Shown in pieces: positions 54,430 through 61,785 of a DNA stretch of 64,000 nucleotides. The number at the start of each line of letters is the position of its first letter. Position 1 is the first letter of the stretch. Below the pieces are notes generated by a model. That model made no database searches. It saw nothing but the letters and a program-made list of their open reading frames with translations, and had not been told where the DNA came from. Origin of the DNA: Pseudomonas abietaniphila (lineage in GTDB: Bacteria; Pseudomonadota; Gammaproteobacteria; Pseudomonadales; Pseudomonadaceae); NCBI RefSeq assembly GCF_039697315.1, contig NZ_CP155619.1:62001-126000 (forward strand). Direction: 5' to 3'. The translations under genes and the position numbers were made by a program.

Positions 54430-54832
54430 GTGTCTTTGCTCCTGGTTTGGCCCTCCTGCGTCGTCGTACCCTCCGGCGACGCTCCGCGGGCCCGCGCCGA
54501 ACGGACATCCATGTCCTGACGGCGCTCTCTACTGTAGGAGCGCGCTTGCCCGCGATCTGCCGGGAACCGGCAGCAAAACCTGTGCATGCGGAGTGTCAGG
54601 CATAATCGAGTCGCCTGATTTTGCTACCGCTGCGCGGAAGATCGCGGGCAAGCGCGCTCCTACAAGGACTACAAAATCCTCCTGCTCCTGCTGTTGATTG
54701 TGCTCTTCTACATCAATAGTCCAAGCGCCACAAAACGCGACTTGGGTGCAGGCTGAACGCAGGCGGCGGGCCCACGGAGCGTCGCCGGAGAGAGGTACGA
54801 CGACGAAGGAGTCGCCAAACCAGGAGCAAGCA
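54430..54832. repeat. Inner arms of the extragenic palindrome, enclosing a REP pair
   Basis: Arms at 54430-54505 and 54763-54832 are inverted copies with a few gaps (GCTCCTGGTTTGG with CCAAACCAGGAGC; CCGGCGACGCTCCG with CGGAGCGTCGCCGG). Between them lies a perfect 25-26-bp inverted pair, 54533-54558 and 54639-54664 (TGTAGGAGCGCGCTTGCCCG and its complement), a typical Pseudomonas REP doublet. No gene is seen in 54290-54834. Confidence 0.8.
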
Positions 54833-54883
54833 CCTGAACTGACCCCCGAAAGTTGGACACCCAGTCCAACCGAGGGGACAGTC

Positions 54884-55405
54884 ATGACGAAGTACAATCC
54901 AGCCTTCAAGCTCAAGCTGGTTAAACAATGCCTGGCCGGCAACAGCACCAATAGGGTTGCAGTTAGAAATGGTATCGGTCACTCCATCCTGCAGCGCTGG
55001 GTGCGCAGCTATCAGCAACACGGTCTGCCCGGCCTTGCCAAGCAATACAGCCGCTATGACGCCCAGTTCAAACTCAATGTTTTACGGCGCATTGATCAGG
55101 ATGGATTGTCGGACCAGCAAGCCGCCATTCTCTTTGGCATCCGCGGGCAAAACAGCATCGGGGAATGGAAGAGGCTGTACCATGCCGCAGGGATCAATGC
55201 GCTGAAACCGCATCGCGAGAGAGAACCTGCCATGCCTCAAAAACCGCCTGAAACACCTCTACAGTCCTGCCCTGACGATGACGAGCGTACTCGTCAGGAA
55301 CTGCTCGATGAGCTGGGTTACCTGCGAGCGGAGAATGCCTACTTAAAAAAGCTCGATGCCTTGATCCGGGAGCAGAATGCAGCGCGAGCCAAAAAGCGCA
55401 AATAA
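54884..55405 (+). CDS. IS150-group OrfA (DNA-binding, transposase regulatory part)
   Basis: 173-aa protein. Two helix-turn-helix domains (FKLKLVKQCLAGNSTNRVAV; FKLNVLRRIDQDGLSDQQAA) are followed by a leucine-rich C-terminal coiled coil (LGYLRAENAYLKKLDALIRE). The frame holds A_AAA_AAG at 55345-55351, where a -1 shift would join it to OrfB and make the full OrfAB transposase of about 450 residues. Confidence 0.93.
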   Translation: MTKYNPAFKLKLVKQCLAGNSTNRVAVRNGIGHSILQRWVRSYQQHGLPGLAKQYSRYDAQFKLNVLRRIDQDGLSDQQAAILFGIRGQNSIGEWKRLYHAAGINALKPHREREPAMPQKPPETPLQSCPDDDERTRQELLDELGYLRAENAYLKKLDALIREQNAARAKKRK

Positions 55406-55413
55406 TCCAGGGG

Positions 55414-56238
55414 TTGAGGCATGAGCATTCGATGCAATGGCTGTTGCGTGCTGCTGGCCTGGCCCGAAGCACGTTCTACTATCAGGCCAAGGCAGTTGCC
55501 CGCGATAAATACGCCGGGCTCAAGGCTCACGTGCGACGCATTTATGAAGAGCACAAGGGACGCTACGGCTATCGCCGTATCACTGCGGTCCTGGGACAGA
55601 TAGGCGAACATGCCAATCACAAGACGGTACAGCGGTTGATGCAGATGATGGGGCTCAAATCGTTGGTCAGGATCAAGAAATATCGCTCCTACAAAGGTCC
55701 TGAGGGCGAGACGGCGCCTAATCGGTTGGCGCGCCAATTCAAGGCCGACCTTCCCGACCAGAAATGGGTAACCGATGTCACCGAGTTCAAGGTCAACGGG
55801 CAAAAGCTGTACCTGTCGCCCGTGCTGGATCTTTGTACCCGAGAGATCGTGGCTTACCAGACCAGCAGGCGGCCGGTGTTTGAACTGGTGTCAAAAATGC
55901 TGGAAAAAGCTGTGGCACGACTGGGTCCAGGACAGACTCCGTTGCTGCACTCGGACCAAGGGTGGCAGTATCGTCAGCTCAACTACCGGCATCGGCTGGC
56001 CCAAATAGGCCTTCAACAAAGCATGTCTCGCAAAGGGAACTGCTACGACAACGCTGTGATGGAGCGCTTCTTCGGTACCCTGAAGAGCGAGTTTTTTTAC
56101 CTTGAGCGCTTCGACACCGTTGAGCAATTAGAGGCCGGGCTCGACGAGTACATCCATTACTACAACCACGAGCGGATCAGCATGACGCTCAACGGCCTCA
56201 GTCCGGTGCAATTTCGAAAGCAGGTAATGAGTCAGTAA
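55414..56238 (+). CDS. IS150-group OrfB (DDE integrase domain)
   Basis: 274-aa rve-type integrase core. An HTH_21 segment (about 27-75, YEEHKGRYGYRRITAVLGQI) precedes the DDE triad: Asp in WVTDVTEF, Asp in LLHSDQGWQY and Glu in AVMERFFGTLKSEFF, with the usual 35-residue D-E spacing. The frame is -1 relative to OrfA and stays open back through the slippery site, so it is probably made mainly as part of OrfAB. The TTG at 55414 is only a nominal start. Confidence 0.93.
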   Translation: MRHEHSMQWLLRAAGLARSTFYYQAKAVARDKYAGLKAHVRRIYEEHKGRYGYRRITAVLGQIGEHANHKTVQRLMQMMGLKSLVRIKKYRSYKGPEGETAPNRLARQFKADLPDQKWVTDVTEFKVNGQKLYLSPVLDLCTREIVAYQTSRRPVFELVSKMLEKAVARLGPGQTPLLHSDQGWQYRQLNYRHRLAQIGLQQSMSRKGNCYDNAVMERFFGTLKSEFFYLERFDTVEQLEAGLDEYIHYYNHERISMTLNGLSPVQFRKQVMSQ

Positions 56239-56303
56239 TTTTGTCCAACTTTCGGGGGTCAGTTCACACCCTTGGTTACTTGGGGGTGGTGCGGCATCCC
56301 GAC

Positions 56304-56358
56304 TTTTCCAAGTAACCCGCCGAAGGCGGAACAGCTTGGCCGTTAGGCCGAACCCAAA
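56304..56358 (-). repeat. Outer right arm of the extragenic palindrome
   Basis: Inverted counterpart of 54362-54415. With the IS and one CACC copy removed, the right arm would run straight from 54834 into 56271, matching the left arm across the junction (AACCAAG before the GCTCC block on the left, CTTGGTT on the right). Confidence 0.75.
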
Positions 56359-56417
56359 CCTCGGCGCCGACACCTTTTAACAGCCATACGCCCTAACCCA
56401 GTGCCCCACCAAAAAAG

Positions 56418-57305
56418 TTAGCCGCCCTTCTTACGCTGCTGCCACGCCGCCGCCAGTCCACTCAGACAGATGATCGCAATCCCCGCCTGGGCCGTCAGTG
56501 ACGGCGCATGGTTGAACACGATAAAGCCCCACAGCCCGGCAAACACAATCTGGCAATACCCGAACGGCGCCAACAGGGCCGGTGCCGCGAAGCGGAACGC
56601 CTGGGTCAGCATCAGGTGCGCAACCATGCCGCACGTGCCGAGCGCCAGCATGAACGGAATGTGCTTCCACTCCGGCGACTGCCAGAAGAAAGGCACGATG
56701 GCACTCATCAACAAGCTGTTGAACAACCCGGCGAAGAAGTTGCTGGTGGTCGGGCTGTCATGCGCCGCCACCAGGCGCGTGAGCAACTGGTAGCAGGCAA
56801 AGCACAACGCAGACCCCAGCGGCAGCAGCACGGCAGGCGTGAACAACTCGCCGCCCGGGTGCACGATCACCATGACCCCACTGAAACCCACCAGCACGGC
56901 AATCCACTGCCCGCGGCTGACCCGCTCCTTGAGCAACGGTACCGACAACGCCGTGACCAGCAGCGGCGCAAGAAAGTTGACTGCGGTCGCTTCAGCGATC
57001 GGGATGAACATCAACCCGCTGGTGAACAACAGGCTGGTTCCCAGCAAACAGGCCGCGCGCAGCGCCTGCAAGCCGGGACGCTTGGTGCGCAAGACCCGCA
57101 GTCCCGAAGACGGCATGAAGATGCAGGCCATCAGCGCGGTGTGCACCACGTAACGCACCCAGACCACCATCATGATCGGGTAAATGCCGGAAAGGTATTT
57201 GGACAAGGTGTCGTGACTGGAAAACAGGAAAGTCGCCAGGAGAATCAGTGCGATGCCCTTGAGCGGCTGGTTGACGCCGGAGAGCGGCGTGCTGGTGGTA
57301 CTCAT
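56418..57305 (-). CDS. EamA/DMT-family transporter
   Basis: 295-aa protein with ten predicted helices in two EamA repeats (GIALILLATFLFSSHDTLSK; then GSALCFACYQLLTRLVAAHD). The loop EATAVNFLAPLLVTALSVPL with LLKERV is typical of the family. Substrate unknown. It is on the same strand as the pca genes but separated by about 250 bp and facing away from the IS. Confidence 0.87.
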   Translation of the reverse strand: MSTTSTPLSGVNQPLKGIALILLATFLFSSHDTLSKYLSGIYPIMMVVWVRYVVHTALMACIFMPSSGLRVLRTKRPGLQALRAACLLGTSLLFTSGLMFIPIAEATAVNFLAPLLVTALSVPLLKERVSRGQWIAVLVGFSGVMVIVHPGGELFTPAVLLPLGSALCFACYQLLTRLVAAHDSPTTSNFFAGLFNSLLMSAIVPFFWQSPEWKHIPFMLALGTCGMVAHLMLTQAFRFAAPALLAPFGYCQIVFAGLWGFIVFNHAPSLTAQAGIAIICLSGLAAAWQQRKKGG

Positions 57306-57553
57306 CAGCTTTCCTTTGGCCTTGCGTGAATGCGTGGTCGCCCCATTGCTGTTTAGAGCATTGGGGTAGACGAGGAAAGAATATAGAAGGCGTCGTCAGA
57401 TAACCAAACATTCATGAACATTCAGTTGTTTTTTTGAATACGTAGTCGCGTTTGATCCTACCCGGACGCCAGATCTTTAACGGCAATAGACACGATGACG
57501 AATCCGGCGGGCGCCGGACTCGTTTCTCAAAGGCGGTTGAGGCGCTCCGCAGC

Positions 57554-57949
57554 TCAGTCCTGCAACGATTCAACGCCCAACTCGTTCCACACCTCCTCCG
57601 CCAGGTGAAACGACGCGTTGGCGGCGGGGATGCCGCAGTAGATCGCGCTCTGCATCAGCACTTCCTTGATCTCGTCGCGTGTCACGCCGTTGTTTTTCGC
57701 GGCACGCAGGTGCAGGCGCAGTTCGCCTTCACGGTTCATGCCGATCAGCATGGCGATGGTAATCAGGCTGCGGGTGTGGCGTGGCAAGCCGGGTCGGGTC
57801 CAGATGTCACCCCAGGCGTGCCGGGTAATCATTTCCTGAAACTCGCCGTTGAAGGGCGTGAGTTTTTCCAGGCTGCGGTCGACATGCGCGTCGCCCAGCA
57901 CGGCGCGACGGACGTTCATGCCCGCCTCGTAACGTTGTTTTTCGTCCAT
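57554..57949 (-). CDS. pcaC: 4-Carboxymuconolactone decarboxylase
   Basis: 131-aa all-helical enzyme of the CMD/AhpD family that decarboxylates gamma-carboxymuconolactone to the beta-ketoadipate enol-lactone. The family signature reads LRLHLRAAKNNGVTRDEIKE, followed by YCGIPAANASFHLAEEV. Length is normal. It starts 17 bp after pcaB; the pcaD (enol-lactone hydrolase) gene that usually sits between them is missing. Confidence 0.95.
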   Translation of the reverse strand: MDEKQRYEAGMNVRRAVLGDAHVDRSLEKLTPFNGEFQEMITRHAWGDIWTRPGLPRHTRSLITIAMLIGMNREGELRLHLRAAKNNGVTRDEIKEVLMQSAIYCGIPAANASFHLAEEVWNELGVESLQD

Positions 57950-57966
57950 TTTTGCTCTCGTCGGAT

Positions 57967-59331
57967 TTAACGAAGATTGAAGGCCTGATGGTCAGCCACC
58001 GCGCGTTTGACCCAGCGCTTCGATTGCCCCAGGTACTGCGCGGGATTCAGCAAATTGTCCAGCGCCTGTGCTGACAGCTGCGCCGTGACCTCAGGCTCGT
58101 CGCCCAGGACCTCGCGCAGGTGCTTGCCCTGTTCGACGGCGCGGCGGCAGCATTGCTCGATCAGATGGTGCGCTGCGTCGCGGCCGATCCGCTGCGCGAG
58201 CGCAATACTCACCGCTTCGGCCAGCACCAGGCCGTGGGTCAGGTCCAGGTTCTGCGCCATGCGCCCGGCGTCGACTTCAAGACCCGGAATCACCGCCAGC
58301 GCTTGCTGCAACGAGCCGGACACCAGGCAGCACAGCTCTGGCAGGGTTTCCCACTCCGCATGCCACAACCCCAGGCTGCGTTCGTGTTCCTGTGGCATCG
58401 CGCTGAACATCGTGGCCACCAGACCCGGCGCTCGCGTGGCGGCGCCGATCATCACGGCGGCCCCCACGGGGTTGCGTTTGTGCGGCATGGTCGATGAACC
58501 GCCCTTGCCCGCCGCTGCGGGCTCGAACACCTCACCGGCTTCAGTCTGCATCATCAAGCTGATGTCCCTACCGATCTTGCCCAGCCCTCCCGCCACCAGG
58601 CCCAGCCAGCTGGCGAACTCCACCAGCCGGTCGCGCTGGGTGTGCCACGGCTGGTCCGGCAGGTTCAGTTTCAACTCCCGGGTCAGCGCTTCGGCAATCG
58701 GGAATGCCATTTCACCCAACGCCGCCAGGCTGCCCGACGCACCACCGAATTGCAGGCACAGCAGGCGAGGTTTGAGCTCCTTGAGCCGTTGCCGATGCCG
58801 AGTGATCGCGCCCAGCCACCCGGCGATTTTCGCGCCGAGGGTGATCGGGGTCGCCTGCTGCAGCCAGGTACGGCCCGGCATGGGCACGCCGGCATGCCGT
58901 TGAGCCTGCTGCGCCAGTGCGTCGGCCAGACTCGCCAGGTCCTTCTCCAGCAGGGTGATCGCGCTATGCAGTTGCACCACCAGCCCACTGTCCATGGCGT
59001 CCTGGCTGGTCGCGCCCATATGGACGTACCGCTCGGCCTTTTCGTTGCGCGTGGCGATTTGTTTGCCGAGCGCTTTGACCAACGGGATCGCCGAATTACC
59101 CGCATTGCCGATGGCAACCGCCAACGCATCGAAGTCGTAAAGCGAGGCGTCGCATGCCGCGACGATATCATTCACCACCTCGGCCGGGATCGCACCGATG
59201 GAAGCCTCGGCACGCGCCAGTGCGGCTTCGAAATCCAGCATGCCCTGCACACGGCCCCGGTCGGAAAAGACCTCACGCATGCCCTCTTGAGTGAAATAGT
59301 GGTCGAAAAGCTGATTGCCGGGTCTGTTCAA
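57967..59331 (-). CDS. pcaB: 3-Carboxy-cis,cis-muconate cycloisomerase
   Basis: 454-aa fumarase/aspartase-superfamily enzyme converting 3-carboxymuconate to 4-carboxymuconolactone. The superfamily loop GKGGSSTMPHKRNPVGAAVM holds the catalytic Ser. Other blocks are MGATSQDAMDSGLVVQL and the Trp/Gln-rich PMPGRTWLQQATPITLGAKI. Third gene, after pcaH and pcaG, 46 bp past pcaG. Confidence 0.95.
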   Translation of the reverse strand: MNRPGNQLFDHYFTQEGMREVFSDRGRVQGMLDFEAALARAEASIGAIPAEVVNDIVAACDASLYDFDALAVAIGNAGNSAIPLVKALGKQIATRNEKAERYVHMGATSQDAMDSGLVVQLHSAITLLEKDLASLADALAQQAQRHAGVPMPGRTWLQQATPITLGAKIAGWLGAITRHRQRLKELKPRLLCLQFGGASGSLAALGEMAFPIAEALTRELKLNLPDQPWHTQRDRLVEFASWLGLVAGGLGKIGRDISLMMQTEAGEVFEPAAAGKGGSSTMPHKRNPVGAAVMIGAATRAPGLVATMFSAMPQEHERSLGLWHAEWETLPELCCLVSGSLQQALAVIPGLEVDAGRMAQNLDLTHGLVLAEAVSIALAQRIGRDAAHHLIEQCCRRAVEQGKHLREVLGDEPEVTAQLSAQALDNLLNPAQYLGQSKRWVKRAVADHQAFNLR

Positions 59332-59377
59332 CGTACTGCTCCTGACGGATCGTCCCTACCTTTGATGTCGCCTGCGA

Positions 59378-59980
59378 TCAGAAATCGAAGAACACGGTTT
59401 CGTCTTCACCCTGAACGCGGATGTCAAAACGATAGGCTAATTGGCCGTCGACGCTGCACCGTTTAGCGATCAGTGTCTGGCGTCGCTGGGGCTGCTCGAT
59501 CAGATTGAGCACTGGATCTACAGCGTTACTCGGGGCCTCGTCATCAAAGTACAGGCGCGTCTGCAGATGAATGTTGATGCCCCTGGCGAACAGGGAAACG
59601 TTGACGTGGGGCGCCATCGGTATGCCTGCAGCGTTCAGCACAACGCCCGGCTTGACGGTCTTGACCTGCCATTCACCCTCATCGGTGGTGGCTGTGCGAC
59701 CAAAGCTGTTGAACGGTTTGTTGAGGTCGAAATCGGTGTGGTAACGACCCTCTGCGTCGGCCTGCCACAGCTCCAGAAAGGAGTCACGAATCAGGTGACC
59801 GTTGCCGTCGTAGACGTGCCCCAGCAACACGATATGCTCGCCGGTCGCGCCCGACCGGGCCATTTCGTTCCAGATTTCCTGTTCCCGCGCCGGGTTGCCC
59901 GCGGCTTCAAGTGCCAGACCGATGTGCACGTAGGGCCCGGCGGTCTGTGATGGGGTTTCCGGCAGTATTTGAACGGGCAT
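59378..59980 (-). CDS. pcaG: Protocatechuate 3,4-dioxygenase, alpha subunit
   Basis: 200-aa structural partner of PcaH in the (alpha-beta)n-Fe ring cleavage enzyme. N-terminal LPETPSQTAGPYVHIGLALE and the later SFLELWQADAEGRYHTDFD are characteristic. The iron-ligand positions of the beta subunit are not conserved, as expected. The ATG at 59980 has GGAGG 7 nt upstream. It follows pcaH by 12 bp. Confidence 0.95.
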   Translation of the reverse strand: MPVQILPETPSQTAGPYVHIGLALEAAGNPAREQEIWNEMARSGATGEHIVLLGHVYDGNGHLIRDSFLELWQADAEGRYHTDFDLNKPFNSFGRTATTDEGEWQVKTVKPGVVLNAAGIPMAPHVNVSLFARGINIHLQTRLYFDDEAPSNAVDPVLNLIEQPQRRQTLIAKRCSVDGQLAYRFDIRVQGEDETVFFDF

Positions 59981-59992
59981 GGGCAAACCTCC

Positions 59993-60712
59993 TCAGACGT
60001 TTTCGAAGTGTGTCTTGCGCTGACCGCGCAGGACGATATCAAAGCGGTAGGCCAGGCAATCCATCGGATTGGCCATGCTCATGTCGAGTCTGGCAATCAG
60101 GCTTTGCACCGCGTCTGCATTGGCGATGGACTTGACGATCGGACACATCCCGATCAGCGGGTCCCCATCGAAATACAGTTGCGTAATCAGGCGTGTCGAG
60201 ATCGACGGGCCGCTGATGGACACGTGAATGTGCGCCGGACGCCAGTCGTTCGGGCCGTTACGCCATGGATACGGGCCGGGCTTTACCGTGCGAAAGCTGT
60301 AATGGCCATCGCGGTCGGTCAGGCAGCGACCTACGCCGCCGAAATTGGGGTCCAGCGGTGCCAGATACGCGTCTTTTTTGTGCCGATAACGGCCGCCCGC
60401 ATTGGCTTGCCACATTTCCACCAGCGTGTGGGGCACTGGCTTGCCGTACTGATCGACGACCCGGCCAGCCAGGATGATGCGCTCCCCGATGGGCAGACCA
60501 CCGTTGTTGAAATTCAACAGCAGGTCGGCGTCATGACGGCCGAATTGCAAATGGGAGAAGTCGGGCCCGCTGGTCTCGGAAATCGACTGCGGAATACTGA
60601 CCAGTGCCTGCCGTGGAGAGCGCAGGATCGAGGTCTTGTAGTCAGGGGTCAGGGCTTTCGGGTGCCAGTTACGGTCGCGGATCGCGAAACGGCTGTCGAG
60701 TGCGTCGGACAT
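59993..60712 (-). CDS. pcaH: Protocatechuate 3,4-dioxygenase, beta subunit (iron-binding)
   Basis: 239-aa intradiol dioxygenase subunit that opens protocatechuate to 3-carboxy-cis,cis-muconate. The Fe(III) ligands are present: Y109 ([11 protein letters not shown]), Y148 ([10 protein letters not shown]), H161 and H163 ([12 protein letters not shown]), with the catalytic R158. First gene of pcaHGBC, downstream of a PcaQ box. Confidence 0.96.
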   Translation of the reverse strand: MSDALDSRFAIRDRNWHPKALTPDYKTSILRSPRQALVSIPQSISETSGPDFSHLQFGRHDADLLLNFNNGGLPIGERIILAGRVVDQYGKPVPHTLVEMWQANAGGRYRHKKDAYLAPLDPNFGGVGRCLTDRDGHYSFRTVKPGPYPWRNGPNDWRPAHIHVSISGPSISTRLITQLYFDGDPLIGMCPIVKSIANADAVQSLIARLDMSMANPMDCLAYRFDIVLRGQRKTHFENV

Positions 60713-60843
60713 GCCGGTCTCCTGTTTCCAGTTATTGAAGGTCCGCCTGCTTCAGCCCATTCGCTGACGGCGCGGCAATGCAGGCGATGACGCAGTGTCC
60801 CGCGCCATCGACCTCGACAACACTGAAAAGAAAGCCGACATCC

Positions 60844-60859
60844 ATAACCAAACGGTTAT
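60844..60859 (-). promoter_or_regulatory. PcaQ box
   Basis: ATAACCAAACGGTTAT is a perfect palindrome of the published PcaQ form ATAACC-N4-GGTTA. It overlaps the last codons of pcaQ (stop at 60858-60856) and is about 132 bp before the pcaH ATG. The 60713-60843 spacer should hold the pcaH promoter; no clear -35/-10 pair stood out. Confidence 0.75.
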
Positions 60860-61785
60860 GGATAGGTCCCCTCGCGATAGGCCTGCCCTACCTCTCGCAA
60901 CGTCTCCACGCACCATTGGGCGGGAATCGACAGCGGTAGCGCCGGATTACTGCACAGGCCCACCGACCCGCCCGGTTCGCGAATCCCGAGCTCGAGCTCG
61001 ACCAGTTCACCCACCTGCAGATCCTGGCGCACCGCATCGAACGGCGCGATCCAGACCGCATCGCTGCACTGCACGTAGCGGCGGCTGAGGGTCAGGGACA
61101 ACGTTTCAAGACGCTGGCGTGGAGGATCGATACCATGCTGGACGAACAGGCTGTCGGCGAACTGGCGGATGGTGGTTCCCGCCAGCGGCAGCACAACCGG
61201 GAAATCCTCAAGCGTCAGTGAACGCTCCTCTGTTGTCAGCAACGGATGCCCCTGGCGCACCACCAACGTCATGGATTCGCTGTACAGGTGCTCGAAACTC
61301 AACCCGAGGATTTGCGGACTGTCAGTCATGCGTCCCACCACCAGATCGAGCTCGCCGAGGCGCAACTGCGACAGCAGATAGGCGCTCGGACCTGTCGCGA
61401 CGCTGACCACCAATGCCGGATGTTTTGCATGCAAGCGACAGATGACCTCGGGCACCAGCAGGCTTTCCACGGTCGACAACACGCCCAGCCGGACCGCCAC
61501 GGGCGCATGCTCCCCAGAACGCAGGCTGTTCACCCCTTCGCGCAATGCCTGGACACTCGGACCGGCATAGCGCATGAAGGCCACGCCCGACTCAGTAAGT
61601 GCCGCCCCGCTCTTGCTGCGCACGAACAGGCTGGCATTGAGCAGACCTTCCAGCTCCTTGAGGGTTTTGGACAATGCCGGCTGACTGATCGCCAGTTTGT
61701 CCGAGGCTTTTGCCAGGCTGCCTTGGCGCGCCACTTCAAGAAAACACACCAGGTGGCGGAATTTGATCCGGGTATCGATGTTCAC
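60856..61785 (-). CDS. pcaQ: LysR-family activator of protocatechuate genes
   Basis: 309-aa LTTR. The opening DTRIKFRHLVCFLEVARQ and the block SFEHLYSESMTLVVRQGHPL fit PcaQ. The HTH is at about residues 22-45 (SLAKASDKLAISQPALSKTL). It is co-oriented with pcaH, the reverse of the divergent layout in Agrobacterium. The start is a GTG (61785-61783) overlapping the stop of the phytochrome gene (GTGA), so it is probably co-translated with that kinase. The PcaQ box at its own 3' end supports the call. Confidence 0.88.
   Translation of the reverse strand: MNIDTRIKFRHLVCFLEVARQGSLAKASDKLAISQPALSKTLKELEGLLNASLFVRSKSGAALTESGVAFMRYAGPSVQALREGVNSLRSGEHAPVAVRLGVLSTVESLLVPEVICRLHAKHPALVVSVATGPSAYLLSQLRLGELDLVVGRMTDSPQILGLSFEHLYSESMTLVVRQGHPLLTTEERSLTLEDFPVVLPLAGTTIRQFADSLFVQHGIDPPRQRLETLSLTLSRRYVQCSDAVWIAPFDAVRQDLQVGELVELELGIREPGGSVGLCSNPALPLSIPAQWCVETLREVGQAYREGTYP

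Larger units (their letters stand above)
54835..56266 (+). mobile_element. IS3-family insertion sequence, IS150 group (1432 bp)
   Basis: Perfect 25-bp terminal inverted repeats at 54835-54859 and 56242-56266 (beginning TGAACTGACCCCCGAAAG). The element is flanked by a 4-bp direct repeat CACC (54831-54834 and 56267-56270), the likely target duplication. It contains orfA, orfB in the -1 frame, and an A_AAA_AAG slippery site. All parts appear intact, so it is probably still active. Confidence 0.95.

Noticed and set aside
54362..56358. Composite transposon or genomic island boundary
   Set aside because: Only one IS copy is present, the inverted sequences are extragenic repeats rather than IS ends, and flanking genes are ordinary metabolism with normal codon use.
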